From NCBI GenBank assembly GCA_036927565.1, contig JAYESD010000008.1:123097498-123161497 (forward strand): a stretch of DNA of 64,000 nt, written 5' to 3'. This DNA is from Tuctoria greenei (taxonomy: Eukaryota; Streptophyta; Magnoliopsida; Poales; Poaceae). Position numbers and translations under genes: made by a program. Shown here piece after piece: positions 1 to 11,307 of the stretch. Under the pieces are notes generated by a model. It did no database searches and was not told the DNA's origin. It saw only the letters and a program-made list of their open reading frames with translations. Position 1 is the stretch's first letter; every line of letters starts with the position of its first letter.

Positions 1-266
1 CCCAAAAACCATTTGAAATTTTCTAGAAATTTGAGTGGAACTCATAAATTAGGTAATGCATGCTCATTTTGTTGTTTTGTCCTTCAACCACACATAAAAA
101 CTAAGAAAATGGGTGAGGAACCATAGCCAATTTATTCAATGGAAGGTAGAATATTTTGTTGTGCACTTGGTACTTTTGCAAAATAGGACATTGTAGCAAC
201 TCCGGATCAGCAACCTAAGTCTTTATCATTGCTTCAGGATGCGCAAAGGGTAAGCTTGGGGGAGTT
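1..266 (+). mobile_element. 3' internal end of a gypsy-type LTR retrotransposon (E side)
   Basis: AT-rich non-coding DNA that ends in a purine-rich stretch directly before an LTR that starts TGTTGACGG. This is the layout expected for the untranslated 3' internal end of an LTR retrotransposon. I see no protein domain here. It may belong to a copy lying in tandem with element E, because the LTR that follows is also followed by a primer-binding site. Family uncertain; the combination of this purine tract with a tRNA-Asp type primer site downstream suggests an Athila-like element. Confidence 0.55.
251..266 (+). other. Polypurine tract before LTR E
   Basis: The bases taagcttgggggagtt sit immediately 5' of the LTR start. 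A G-rich purine run at this position primes plus-strand DNA synthesis in LTR retroelements and normally marks a 3' LTR. Confidence 0.6.
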
Positions 267-751
267 TGTTGACGGTCATTATATACCAATTTCATCTGTC
301 AAAATAACTCAATTATGTTAAGGAATGATTATTTCTTACACACATTATAGTTATAAATGACCTATTTCCACTTGTACTTGGAGAAATTGGTGCATGCAGG
401 TTTTTTATACAGAATTGAAGTGAAACAACTCATGGATCCTATAAAATATCATCTCAGCCAATCAAGCGTCAACATGTGGCACCACATGGATCAAATGGCC
501 CACAAACAGAAGTATCCAAGCCCATCCAATGGTGTATCACCTATATTAGTAAGGGGGACCCACCTATCAGAGACCTGGAGAAAAAATAGCCCCAACGGAG
601 CCCTGACCAGGTCGGTCGGCCCCCCTAGTCGGTCGACTTGGTCCTGGCGCCAAACTTGGTCAATCAACACATGTTGGCTCCTCCCGGCTTCTTGAAGATG
701 ATTATGACTGATTCACGTTCATTTGATTCTGAAAACCGGCCCTTCTCCACC

Positions 752-759
752 TATAAATA
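752..759 (+). promoter_or_regulatory. TATA box of LTR E
   Basis: TATAAATA in the context ccacctataaatagg, about 490 bases into the LTR. This is a plausible RNA polymerase II start region separating U3 from R. Followed 20-40 bases later by a CA repeat. Confidence 0.6.
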
Positions 760-778
760 GGACCCCCTACCCTCACAT

Positions 779-800
779 CACACACACACACACACACACA
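779..800 (+). repeat. (CA)11 microsatellite
   Basis: Uninterrupted CA dinucleotide run just downstream of the TATA box of LTR E, so it would fall at the start of the transcript. Confidence 0.9.
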
Positions 801-1789
801 CCACTTGACTATCATTCTATTGTATACACTAGTTCTCCTAGTTCCTTAGTGGAGGTTAGGCTATAGAGAGGAGCCTCTAGTCCCAAGTAAAAATTGGGAA
901 AGGTATGGCTCATGTATCTTTTCTTGTATTTGTGACTTTATGCATGATAAAGATATTATCTTTAGGCTTCTTTTATTCATATACTTTGATGAAGACTTTC
1001 TTGTTTGATTGTGGATTCCATGTATGTGGTAGGAGTAGTATTTATGATTATGCCATAACAATCTTAATCTATTATCATAAACACTACAAACCCCCACTAT
1101 AGTCTAGTTAGTTATGATATGATCATGTTATATGAATAATTTATGATATGTCTTAATATTGGTTCAACATGTTTATGTTAGTCATTGCCTTAGGATGGCT
1201 TGCGCCCGGGCTACTAAGGTATTTACTTAATATGCTAGCATGGTGCTAGGATAGTTAAGTAACGTTGGATGTCTCGTAGACCCACAGATTGAAGAGGTAG
1301 GCAGTAGGTGGTGACAGCCCTATCTGTCCTTTGTAATCCTGCACGTTCGGCTATGTCATTGGCTCTTGGCGGGTGTCGCCCTAGTATTGCTAGGTTTAAA
1401 CCCGTGCCTGATGTTTTGAACATCTTAGCATAAGGATTCACAATTGACATGCTCATTATAATCTATCCTAGGCTATGTATATGTATATTAGAGGCATTGT
1501 AGGAGTAACTCCCCAACTCTTAGTCTAATATCCATTAGGACCCATTTACCCTTTAGAATAGATTGCTTTGGTGTGTGTCACGCTACCCATATTATCAACT
1601 TACCCATGTCTTGATAATTGATTAGTATCCCATAGCTTGATCATAAGAGTAGTGTCTACTTTACTCCATTGCCTTCCTTTGGGATAAATACGATACCCAT
1701 AGAAATACTCTTGGGTTAAATGCTACATGATAGTTTGTGTGCGCTTGCGGATTTTTATCTATGACGTAAGAAACGTCAACCGGCATTTA

Positions 1790-1807
1790 TGGCACCGTTG
1801 CTAGGGA
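1790..1807 (+). other. Primer-binding site of E, tRNA-Asp type
   Basis: tggcaccgttgctaggga matches, with three changes, the complement of the 3' end of plant tRNA-Asp (TGGCGCCGTTGCCGGGGA). It lies 4 bases after the LTR end, the normal place for minus-strand priming. This primer type is typical of Athila/Calypso-like gypsy elements. Confidence 0.65.
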
Positions 1808-2449
1808 AGGCAAAGAAAGTGAAGAATAGCTATCACTTGTGATTAAAATATAGGTACTAATAGTTATTAAACAGGATTACCCTTGTTTGTTTTCTCCTTT
1901 TGTGTGAAAATAGGGTAGTGTTGGCTAACCCATTTCATGGGATTGCTAACGAGGATGCAAGTGCTCAACTACAAGATGATTCATGGCGTACCTCAACAAA
2001 TGTCTGCTAGGCAACACCATTGCCTATTGCGGGAGAATGTTGGCTTCCAGTAGGAGTCAAAATCATCCACCCCAAACTTGGGTGAGGCTCCAAGAGTTCC
2101 TCGTGTTTTCCTTCATCAGGAGGTGGATAGTTGGCTCTTCATCCAACACTCATCATGGGTTGGCTCCACCAATCCGTGACCACATTTGTGCTGGAGCTGA
2201 AGGAGCCCTATTCTCATCCATCATGGATTTGAATATGGCCTCCACTCAAGGGGTGGATTGAAGAATGCTCTAGTTCCCTTAACTTGGCATGCACACCACT
2301 TAAGAAGGTGGACATGCTAGTTATGGAACTACACCTGCCATTGAAGTAACATGAAGATGAAGCTAATGGAGAAGTGTTTGGATGATCCAAGCCATGAATA
2401 TTCACATGATTTGTGAAAATCCATGTCAACATGGGCCACTTGCGGAATT
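1808..2449 (+). pseudogene. gag: Leader and degenerate gag start of element E
   Basis: About 110 bases of leader, then from 1921 a readable stretch (LANPFHGIANEDASAQLQDD) of the kind found at the start of gypsy gag proteins. The expected ATG reads TTG. Stops and frame changes follow within 60 bases, and only scattered readable pieces remain up to about 2449. There the sequence switches abruptly to RNase H of element C. I cannot place a full gag domain, so the call rests on position after the primer site and the short readable N-terminus. Confidence 0.4.
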
Positions 2450-2480
2450 ATTTCCCTAAGATCCATGAGGATTCTTCATC

Positions 2481-3056
2481 GAGCCTCACTGGACTCTCTA
2501 CTTTGACGGATCTGTGCAATAGCAGGGGGCCGGAGCTGGAGTCCTTCTCCTCGCTCCGACCGGGGAGAAGGTCAAATACATGGTTCACCTTGACTTCAAG
2601 GCGTCCAACAACATGGCGGAGTATGAAGCACTAATCTATGGGCTCAAGGTGGCATTATCATATGGTGTCAAGCAGCTGTTGGTAAAGGGATACTCGCATC
2701 TCGTCATAAAACAACTCAAAGGTGAATGCTGCTGCAACAACCCTCAACTAGATGCATACCTACTTGAAGTCCAGAAGTTTCAGAAGGACTTCGACGTCCT
2801 GGATCTTTGCCATGTCCAACGTCTCAACAATGGTGAAGCTGACGAACTCTCGACCAAAGCTTCAACTGGAGCTGCGGCTCCTGACAGAACGTTCATTCGG
2901 AGATTGTCAAGACCAACAGCTCAGCCCGCCGAACTGAGCGAAGGTCGCGAGACCAGCACCTCGAAGCTGGCGGTCCCGATGGCCCTGTTACCATGGCGTC
3001 AATCAAGGGTCGTAGGTGCTGCAGGAAGCTCCGAGCAACCTAGCACGCAAGACTAA
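2481..3056 (+). pseudogene. pol: Element C RNase H (Tat archaeal-type) domain
   Basis: RNase H degrades the RNA strand of the RNA-DNA hybrid during reverse transcription. The frame opens at 2481 with EPHWTLYFDGSVQ (catalytic D in LYFDGS) and continues through GAGAGVLLLAP, then NNMAEYEALIYGL (catalytic E) and LVKGYSHLVIKQLKGE. The usual GDSQL has become GYSHL, so one catalytic Asp is replaced by Tyr. A TAG at 2520-2522 breaks the frame, and a TAA at 3054-3056 separates it from the integrase, which is in the same frame. Related domains are at 42561-43130 in D and 61780-62150 in F. Inactive as it stands. Confidence 0.85.
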
Positions 3057-4316
3057 AATCCTCAAGTTAGCTCCGATGCATGGATCTCGGAGATCCGGAG
3101 CTACTTGAAAGACAATTTCCTTCCTGAAGATAATGTATCCACTCACCGGATAGTCAGATTGGCTAAAAGATACACACTAGTAGAAGGGGATCTCTACCGG
3201 CGTGGTGCCAACGGTGTCCTAATGCGGTGCATTACAAGGGAAGAAGGATGTGAGCTCCTCGCAGAAATCCATGGAGGCGAGTGTGGAAACCACGCGTCTT
3301 TCCGCACGCTGGTCAGTAAAGCCTTCCAACATGGTTTTTACTGGCCTACGGCACTCCAGGATGCAACTGAGCCAGTGAAGAAATGCGAAGCATGCCATTT
3401 CCATGCAAAGAAAATTCACACACCAACTCAACCTCTACAAATGATACCTCCTACATGGCCATTCGCTGTGTGGCGGATGGATATCTTGGGACCTTTCCTA
3501 AGAGCCGTCAGAGGTTACAAGTTCCTGTACGTTGCCATTGACAAGTTCACCAAATGGTTGGAAGCAACTCCAGTTGTGACAATAAAAAAGCAATCAACTA
3601 TCAACTTCTTGCAGTCCATTGTATGTAGATTTGGAGTCCCAAACAAGATCATAACTGATAACGGTACCCAATTCACAAGTTCTGCATTCCAAGGATATTG
3701 CGAAGACCTCGACATTCAAGTCAGCTACGCCTCAGTAGCCCACCCGGCAAGCAATGGCCAAGCTGAGAGAGCAAATGCAGAAATCCTAAAAGGACTCAAG
3801 ACGCACATATGAGCGCCTGAAAAAACATGGAGCCAACTAGATCGAAGAGCTTCCGCCCACACTGTGGGCAAACAGGACAACTCCAAACCAGTCAACTAGA
3901 GAGACAACCTTCTTCCTGGTGTACGAAGATGAAGCAGTCCTTCCTCCGGAAATCACCTTCGGGTCGCTCCGGGTCCGGACCTTTGATGATGCCACGCAGG
4001 ACCAGCTCCAGCGTGAAGACCCTGACCTCCTTGTAGAGGGAAGGTGTCGAGCAGCTGTTCGGAATGCCCGATACCGCCAAGCCCTTCGGTGCTATCACCA
4101 AAGGCATGTTCACAACTGTCAGCTCGAGGAAGGCGATCTGGTGCTATGGAGAATACAAACTCAAGAAGGGTCAAACAAACTCTCCCCTAGCTGGGAAGGA
4201 CCCTTCCAACTGATCATAGTATCCCGTCCTGGATGCGTTTGCTTGGCAACCGAGGATTGGACACCTCTCCCTAATCCTTGGAACATTGAGCACCTCCGTA
4301 AGTTCTACGCTTAATA
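3057..4316 (+). pseudogene. pol: Element C integrase
   Basis: Integrase inserts the element DNA into the genome. A zinc-binding HHCC region (HGGECGNHAS and KKCEACHFHAK) is followed by the catalytic core with D in MDILGPF, D in ITDNGTQF and E in NGQAERANAE. All three catalytic residues are present. The C-terminal part reads YEDEAVLPPEITFGSLRVRT up to the end NIEHLRKFYA, stop at 4314-4316. The frame shifts at about 3807: one extra A in acgcacatatgag compared with F, which ends the first reading frame at 3812 and moves the rest to another frame. This is the best-preserved Tat integrase in the window. Confidence 0.9.
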
Positions 4317-5605
4317 TCACGGAGATGAGTCTGTAGTTACATGTGATGTATGTTATAGAGTCATTGTACAGAGTCGGGTAGCTCTTTCGGGAGAACAGCC
4401 GGACTTTCCCTGGAAAGTCCCCAAAGTTCAGGCAACACTTGTCACAGTCTCAGAATTAAAAGTGTAGCTAGCTACCTTGGATCAAACGAGAAACACAACA
4501 CACTTAGCCTGGTTCCGTACCCTAAGAGTGTACTTGTTTCTCCTGTACCCCGGACCTATAATGAAAAACATCATTGTGTGATAACAGACTCCACGTGCAT
4601 TTATTTTGTACGGGCTCAATATTTTTTATTTTTCTCCTTCTTGTCTATAAAAAAGTTGTGCAATTCTTAAGAAACTTTAGCTCGACCAATTCATATATAA
4701 TTCAAGTTGCATTGTCAATTCTTCCGGGTCCAAACATTGTTAATGGTCTACTCGTCTGAATGCCGCCAAGCCAATCTAGGTCTGGAGTGTGCTATCGACT
4801 TAGCCTAGTCCTGCACCCTAAGTACGCCACTCTACCTACACCCCGGCAGGCCGAAGTAAGGTGAGTCCAGAAACGATCGGACCTAGAGAAAACAAGCCAG
4901 TGCACTTGATTGTATTTAGAATTGCGCTCGACCTATAAATTTCTTTCGGGAATAGTAAGCCACAAACAAGTTATAGAGAATAAATGGGTTTTACTATTTT
5001 TATTGACATCAGTGTGCAGGAAAAATAAAGATCTCATGATGATGGTGGATGAAGTCGGAGCTATCAAAGCTCCGACACCCCCTAAGGTGGTCTACTGTCG
5101 ATGTTTCAAACATCGATAGTAGACATCGCCGGAGCTACAAAATTCTGGCAAATCCAGGGGGCCAGCCGTCAACGTGAAGAAAAGATGGTGGGAAGACTTC
5201 CCAGTGAGGTCTGCTGTCGATGCACCACGCGTTGACAGTGTTTGCTGCCGGAGCTACCAAGCTCCGACAACCCCAGAGGACTAACCGTCAATGCTCTACG
5301 TGTTGACAAGGGTCACTGCCAGAGCTACTAAGCTCCAACAACCTCAGGAGGCCCCTACTATCGGCGACTTCGGACCTACAAACTACAAGTTTGAAGCGTG
5401 CAATTCTTCAATAAAATGCTACATCCTCTTGGTACATGTTCATAATTAAATTGTGTACATCTACTAGGGGGCCAAGTGGGACAAAGGTGTTGAAGACAAA
5501 AAATGAAATTCATAAAATTCTTGGATTTCATTAATCTAGAGATAAGAGATTACAAAATTGGAGAAAAGAAGAGAAGATACAAGCGGGAGATACAAAGAGA
5601 GAGTC
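4317..5605 (+). repeat. Element C spacer with hairpin-forming tandem repeats
   Basis: Non-coding DNA between integrase and the 3' end of the antisense gene. The first 550 bases match the same interval of F (63475-64000) and, inverted, of D. From about 5040 to 5390 degenerate units recur, each containing an inverted repeat of the type GGAGCTACCAAGCTCC, alternating with GTCGATG/CGTTGACAG arms. D carries a better preserved array of the same unit at 39884-40585. No ORF here looks real. Confidence 0.7.
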
Positions 5606-7646
5606 CTAGACCCTATGGAAGAACGAGGCGACCTTCTGGGCAACCTCCGACACGCTGGCTTTGGCGGCTTCTCCCTCTCCGTTGATGGGGCCTTCAAGCA
5701 CCGGGTCCAGTGGGAAGTGAGGGTCCTGGCTTGTGTAGCACGTCAGCATGTACTCTACTATGTTCTTTGCCAGCGATTGTCCTTCGGTTTCCAGCTGGTT
5801 TGCGATGACATTGCCCATCTTGGTGAGCTTGTTGCCCGCCATGCTCAACACCTGCAACTCCTGGTCCAGCTCCAGCTCATGATCATCCGGACGCACGGGA
5901 CTAAAACCCATTGGCGTCAGTGCGTCATTGGCTTTGCCCAAGAAGTCCCAAACTTGTTGGGACTCCACAACCCTTGAGCCTCGCATCTCTTCCAAGGATC
6001 TCCTGGTCGCTGCAAGCTCTGAATTCTCCCGGGCAAGGCACTCAACCTCTTTGGTATTCTGCTGAATCTTTTCAGCAACCTGCCTTTCGAGTTTACCAAG
6101 CTCCTCCTCCCAGAGGTGGATCTTGTTCTGGCGGTAGACCAGGTCCTTCTCCCGGCCCCGCACTTTCTTCTCCCTAGCAGCAATTTCATTCTCCTTCTTG
6201 TGGAGGTCCTATCTTTGCTACCAAGCCTTCTTCTCCTCCTTCTCGCAACGCTCCTCCAGCTTCTTGGTGCGCTCCGCGAGACTCTTGTAACCCAGAGTCA
6301 ACCTCTGAGTAAGCTCCTCCTCCCTCTTCACGAGGTCATCTCGTAGCTCCATGAGTTTTTGCTCTTCATCTTTGAGCTTTTTCTCCTGCTCCTCAAGAGC
6401 CTCTCAGCGCTTGACGAGGCTGTCGTGGATGGCGCTGAGCTTCTCTTGGTGCTCATTCGCTGCTTCGTTAGCAGCCACGACCTGTTCGTGGATGGCCTAA
6501 GATTGGTCGTCAAGGGATAATGTCATGCTTTCCATCTCGTCCAGTAGCTGACCCCAGTACTCCAACCGGGCCATCTCCCTTTTCACACACTCCTTGTTGT
6601 CAGCTAGCCTCGTCTGCGCCAGCTTGGTCTCGAATTGGAGCCGGTTGCGCCATCTCCTAAGCGTTTGGCGCTCCTCCTCAAGGGCCTTGCTGTCATGGTA
6701 AAAGGCCATCTGAACTTGACGAAGGCTGGAGAAGGCATTGTCAATGGATAACGACAAAGGGATTGGTTCCGGACCTGCCGGGGTCCTCTCCGCTGGCTCC
6801 AGCGGGTTCTCCATAACAAAAATTGGGTCCCACTCTACAAGAGAGGTCCCCTGAGCTTCCATGACACTAGAACCGCCCTCCGGGATAGCCTCGGCCTCCG
6901 CTGAGGAAGGTCCTGCAGCAGAAGTTTCTACCTTCGGGGTCAGCTCCGAAGGTCCCGCCACCAGGTCATTAGCAACTGGTCCCTCAGGCAGGGGACCGAC
7001 AGCTTCATCTTGGCACCCTGGCTCAGGAGCGGGAACCTCCGGAACCACCATCTCCGGGGCAGGCGTTGAAGGTTCGGCTGGAGCTGAAGCCACTTCTGGC
7101 TCCAACGCTGGCGCCTCCTCCACCGCCGGTTCAGGCTCTAGTGCTTCGACTGCCATTGTCTCGGGCGCCTGCACTTCTACGACTGCCATTGGCTCAGGCA
7201 CCGGCACTTCTGTGATAACCGGCTTAGGATCCCGAATTTCATCAAGACCGGGCTCCACCGCCGGAACTTCATCAATCACCAGATCTACCGCCGGGGCTTC
7301 ATCAACCACCGGCTCCGCTGCCGGGGCTTCAACAACATCCTGCTCTAGGGCTGGAACCGTAGCTACCTCCAGCTCTGATGCCGGGGCATCCATCATCCCA
7401 GCATCCAAACCCAGATCTTCAACCTCCGGGACTGGTGCCGCTGGTACATCTTCATTCCCGTGGTCCGGCGCTACCACGGAAGCTTCAGGGGATGACTCGA
7501 GGTCAAGGACCACGACAGCTGGCACCGGAGCTGCCGCGGCCTCAGCCACCTCTTGGGGCGGCACTGGAACTGGAGCCGGATCTTCCGTCTGCGCAACATC
7601 AGTTGCTGCTGCAGGAACTGGAGCTTCAGCCCCTTTCTTGGGCACT

Positions 7647-7723
7647 CTGTGGATGAAGGACGAAGAAACTCAAAACATAGTTACAACAAAAAACAATCAA
7701 CCGAGGTAAAAAATCAAATTTAC
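7647..7723 (-). other. Probable GT-AG intron in the element C antisense gene
   Basis: On the minus strand the exon ends ...CTTCCGAG followed by GTAAATTTG, and a T-rich 77-base stretch ends in TTCATCCACAG before AGTGCCCAAGAAAGG. Splicing joins AG to A in phase and restores one frame across the gap. D has the equivalent boundary at 37703 (GTACGC) and about 37781 (TTTCCAAG). Predicted from sequence only. Confidence 0.65.
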
Positions 7724-8004
7724 CTCGGAAGGCTTCCGCTCCAGCTAGCGCGAAACCTCTTCACTGGACACTCGGGGCTGGACCCTGATGCCATTGGCGT
7801 AGTAGCTTCCGAAGGCTCCCCGAAGCTTGCTGCCGTCGTTGGTGTCACCTTGGTTGAGGCCCCCCCTCGATTGAGAAGGACCCCCAAACCTAGAGCCCTT
7901 AGCTGGCCCTAGTACCAGAGCCACATGGCTGGAGCTAGCATCCCGGGGAGATGCCGATGCTGGAGTGGTTACCGCCGTTGAAGACCTTCCTCTCCGGGGA
8001 GAAG

Positions 8005-8009
8005 GAGCT
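8005..8009 (+). repeat. Target-site duplication of element A, left copy
   Basis: GAGCT immediately before the 5' LTR; the identical GAGCT follows the 3' LTR at 18012-18016. Confidence 0.93.
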
Positions 8010-9230
8010 TGTGAGATCTATTTGTGCTGAATACATTGGCTTTGACAATAAAAGTTTTGAATGCTGTCATAACATCTTTTTAGCAAGGTCCGACTCTAGC
8101 TCCGAGCTTCTGCAAGGTCCGACAATAGGTGTAACTTTCTTTGTCTAGGTCCAACATGTTTTTGGATAGCTCTGGTGAGCATTGTATTTAGCTCCGGCAT
8201 GTCTTTGATAGCTCTAGCATGTCTGTGTTAAGCTCTGATATGTTTTGCTAGGTCCGAATTATGTTGGTTAGCTCCGACAAGTTTTTCTAGCTCCCACTTT
8301 TGGGATGACTAGTTCCGACTAGTTTTGGTTAGCTTCGATGCTAGGTCTGACTAGCTTTGGTTAGCTCCGGCGCTAGGTCCAACTAGCTTTGGTAAGCTCT
8401 GGCTCAAGCTCCGGCTAGCTGTGGCAAGGTTCGGAGCTTGATCGCAATGTTCCGACTTTTAATGTGAAATGTTTCGAACTTGCTTTACATTGTTGGAAAG
8501 TTTGCTTAATATTATTTTACTAAGTTTTTGGTGTGTTTCGGTGGTTAAGGCTTTTATATCATTTTTCTGTGCTTTGCAACATGCTTATGTGAGGTGCTCA
8601 TGTAAGGTGTTGTAGTTTCAGAACTAACTTGAGTCAAGTCGAAGACTTGGGCTCGTACGGATTTGTTGTTTCTTCATGTGCAGGTGTTGCTTGAGTTCAA
8701 GTCATGGCTGGTGACAGGATCCTTTGGACTAGTCTCAGGGAGGATATGAGGTTCCAACAACCAAATTCAGGAGGAATTGTGGTTGAGCGGGTCAGAGAGG
8801 TCGCGTAGGATGATTGAATCAAGGGCAGTGCATATGAAGGTTACTGGACGTCGAAGGGGTGTTTGCATGTATGCATGCGGTGCATGACGTGGAAAAATGG
8901 TTCCGAAGATGGTTGATGGATGGGAAGATCTGGTTGGAAGGATCGGATCGTACCGGTTGATGACTTTGGCTGCGGCGGAGTCGGTTATGGCTCGTTATGG
9001 AAAGTATCGAGTTGGTTATGATAGGATTCTGTGTGGATCACGAATTTGAGTTGTTTTAGGAATGTGGGATACGTTTCTAAGGTGTTTGGAAGTCTTAAGA
9101 TTGCTTCTATCTACGTATAGAAGAGTCCCAAGCAGTTATGGAAAGTTTCGATTCATGATCTGAGTAGGATTGGAGTCCTAGTTGAGATTGGGTTGGCCTA
9201 AGGGCTGGTTATATAAGAAAGGGAGGCCAA
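8010..9230 (+). repeat. Element A 5' LTR, 3'-truncated
   Basis: Starts TGTGAGATC and aligns with the first 1.2 kb of the 3' LTR at 15509. It is packed with short units around AGCTCCG and AGGTCCGAC. It stops at about 9230, shortly after the TATA box, where the sequence jumps into gag. The missing part corresponds to about 23480-24290 of element B, so the polyadenylation side, primer site and gag start are gone. Confidence 0.88.
9210..9217 (+). promoter_or_regulatory. TATA box of element A 5' LTR
   Basis: TATATAAG in ggctggttatataagaaaggg, conserved in all SIRE LTR copies of the window. Confidence 0.7.
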
Positions 9231-11307
9231 AGAACAACGGTACGAACCTACAGGACGTCGACAACAACAACAAAGCCCGAAACTTGATCATCCAAGGACT
9301 CACTCAAAGCGACTTCGACCGCGTTACACACCTTCGATCGGCATATGACGTGTGGAGAGCGCTTTGTGACTATCACGAATGATCCAACATGATCAAGGAG
9401 GTGAGACAAGATATGTTCAAAAAGGAATATATGCGTTTGAGGATGCAACCCGGTGAGTCTATCGATGACCTTTTCGCTCGCTTCAATAAAATTCTCAGCA
9501 ATCTGTGTAGTGTCAATGTTTATTTTTTGATGCTGAAAATGCTAGGCAACTTCTTAGTGCATTAGATATGTCAATCTGGGAGATGAAAGTTACATCTATC
9601 CGTGAATCTACTGTCATGAGTACACTTAGTTTAGATGTGCTTTACTCTAAACTCAAAACTCATGAAATTGACATCTTATCATGTAAGAACCAAAATAAGT
9701 CTATTGCATTTGTCTCACAACATGATATGCCAAGATCTGGCCAATCATCATCTTGCAATACTCTTGCTTTGTTGTCCTCACTAACCCTAGAGCAAATTGA
9801 GGAATTTCCAGAAGAGGAGTTAGCACTAATCTCTACTAGGTTCTCAAAAGCATTGCAAAATGTGAGAACTAGAAGGAGTGGAAGCTCCGGACCTCAACAC
9901 TGTTTTGAATGTGGTAAGACAGGACACTTTCGTACAGAATGCCCTATCCTTTCAGGTTCTATTTCCCGAGAAGAAAAACAATCAAGGATGAAGCACTCCT
10001 CAACAAATGATAAGAAGAAGAAGAAGGGCTTTACAGGTCGCCAACTGGTGAATAGTTTTATCTCCGCACTCCAGGAACTTGGCTCAAGCGACGTGGACAT
10101 TGGAAGTGACGAAGATGAAGATGATTTGGCCAACTTATGCTTCATGGCGGGCAAAACAAGATCAAAATCAAGTCAGGAGGATGCAGAACACAACAGTGAC
10201 GACGATGAGGTATGTTCTACCTGTAATGAAATGTGTGATGCAATTTCTCGTGCAACTATTATTGTTAAGAAAAAGGGCAAAAAGCTTAGGGATAATGCTT
10301 CTACAATTGAATCACTAGAATCTGAAATCAACCGTTTGAAAATCCTGATTCCCAGTGATGATTCTTGTCCCTCATGTGATTTAATCTATGAACAATTGTC
10401 CACATTAAGAACTGCACATTCCTCTACTCTAGATAGACTTGAACTTGAAATTGAAAAGAACAAAAAGCTTGCTGCACTTGACATTGGAAACTTAAAAGAT
10501 GCTTCTTGTTCTACAATTGATTTGCATTGTTCTAGTTGTGATGATCTTGAAAAGAAACTAAAAGATGCTATGAATGAAATTTCAATATTGAATAATTCTT
10601 TACGTTCTCATGAAATTAAATATTGTTCCAATTGCAAATTAAAAAGAAAAACTTCATGTGAAAATTGCCTTGATCTGTCCAATAAACTTGATAACATTCA
10701 TAGGACATTATATCGGTTTTGTAATGGGAATAAGAACCTAAACTTGCTGCTGAATTCTTCCAAGTCTTGCAATGATAAAACTAGTTTAGGTTTTGATTCT
10801 CATGCTCATTCTAAGGCACATCCACTTAAAATTGTAAAGTCATTAGGAAGTGGTTTGATTCAAACAGTTCCTAAACATAAAGCAGTGGTTTTCAAATCTG
10901 CAGGAGTGTTGTCTCATTCGGTTTCAAATAAAAATATTGCTTGCTCATCTAGACATGAACACAAAGTTAAATTTCATTCTACCTGTTGTGGTAGAGATGG
11001 TCATGTCATAGATTTTTGTTATAGACTAGCTAAACAACAGAAAAGGGAAAGAATGATTGCTAGATCTCATAACTTTCATGCAAAATTTGCTGCACAGCTT
11101 AAACCGAATGTCAGGAACATGCAACCTGCTGTTATGAGTCAAAAACATTCAAAGTTAAAACCTCAAACTTTGACTCATAAACCTGTTGTTTTATCTCAGC
11201 TTTTGCTTGTTATTCCTGCTGGACATCGTGTGACTCAGTATTGGATTCCTAAATGCCTTTTGACTAACCCCAGTATTGAGTCATCAACATATTGTGCTTC
11301 TATGTAG
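9231..11307 (+). pseudogene. gag: Element A gag, N-terminally truncated
   Basis: Gag forms the virus-like particle. The first readable residues correspond to about residue 55 of the B gag (TNLQDVDNNNKARNL). Next is the capsid-like gag domain, a first zinc knuckle CFECGKTGHFRTEC at about 9901-9942, and a long region alternating CxxC pairs (CSTC, CPSC, CSSC, CSNC, CENC) with coiled-coil segments. A second knuckle (CCGRDGHVIDFC) near 10990 and a tail ending YCASM precede the TAG at 11305-11307. Defects: a TGA at about 9380 where B has GGC, and a frame shift near 9520 (tttttt against tttttct). From 9568 the frame is open for 579 codons. The final TAG is shared with B and is followed in frame by protease. 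Confidence 0.88.

Larger units (their letters stand above)
267..1785 (+). repeat. LTR of element E (about 1.5 kb)
   Basis: Starts TGTTGACGG at 267 and ends near CGTCAACCGGCA at about 1785, giving near-perfect short inverted ends (TGTTGACG / CGTCAAC). A purine tract lies directly upstream and a tRNA-Asp-like primer-binding site directly downstream. Inside are a TATA box at 752-759 and a CA microsatellite. The exact 3' border is uncertain by a few bases because the terminal CA can be placed in two ways. Small ORFs inside look like chance. Confidence 0.7.
5606..8009 (-). pseudogene. Element C antisense gene, 3' part (acidic and coiled-coil region)
   Basis: Opposite-strand gene of a Tat element; function unknown. 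Reading down from 8009, a short exon part reaches 7724. A probable GT-AG intron follows (7723-7647), then a frame from 7646 to the TAG/TGA at about 5606. The protein starts VPKKGAEAPVPAA, continues as about 230 residues of Pro/Glu/Ala/Val-rich acidic repeats, then heptad-like coiled-coil segments rich in EERQTLRRWRN and KREEELTQRL types. It closes with LETEGQSLAKNIVEYMLTC and VASFFHRV. Over about 2 kb in this frame I count only about four stop codons (one at 6498), far fewer than in the pol remnants. The homologue in D (37782-39591) has the same order and the same ending. Split from its N-terminal part by element A. Confidence 0.8.

Noticed and set aside
1983..2634. Overlapping ORFs of 72-92 codons near the E/C junction
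   Set aside because: No domain recognised before the RNase H; frames change among strands, so treated as decayed gag.
6861..7709. 282-codon plus-strand ORF rich in Ser, Gly and Thr
   Set aside because: It is the shadow of the repetitive acidic minus-strand antisense gene; low complexity on one strand keeps the other open.
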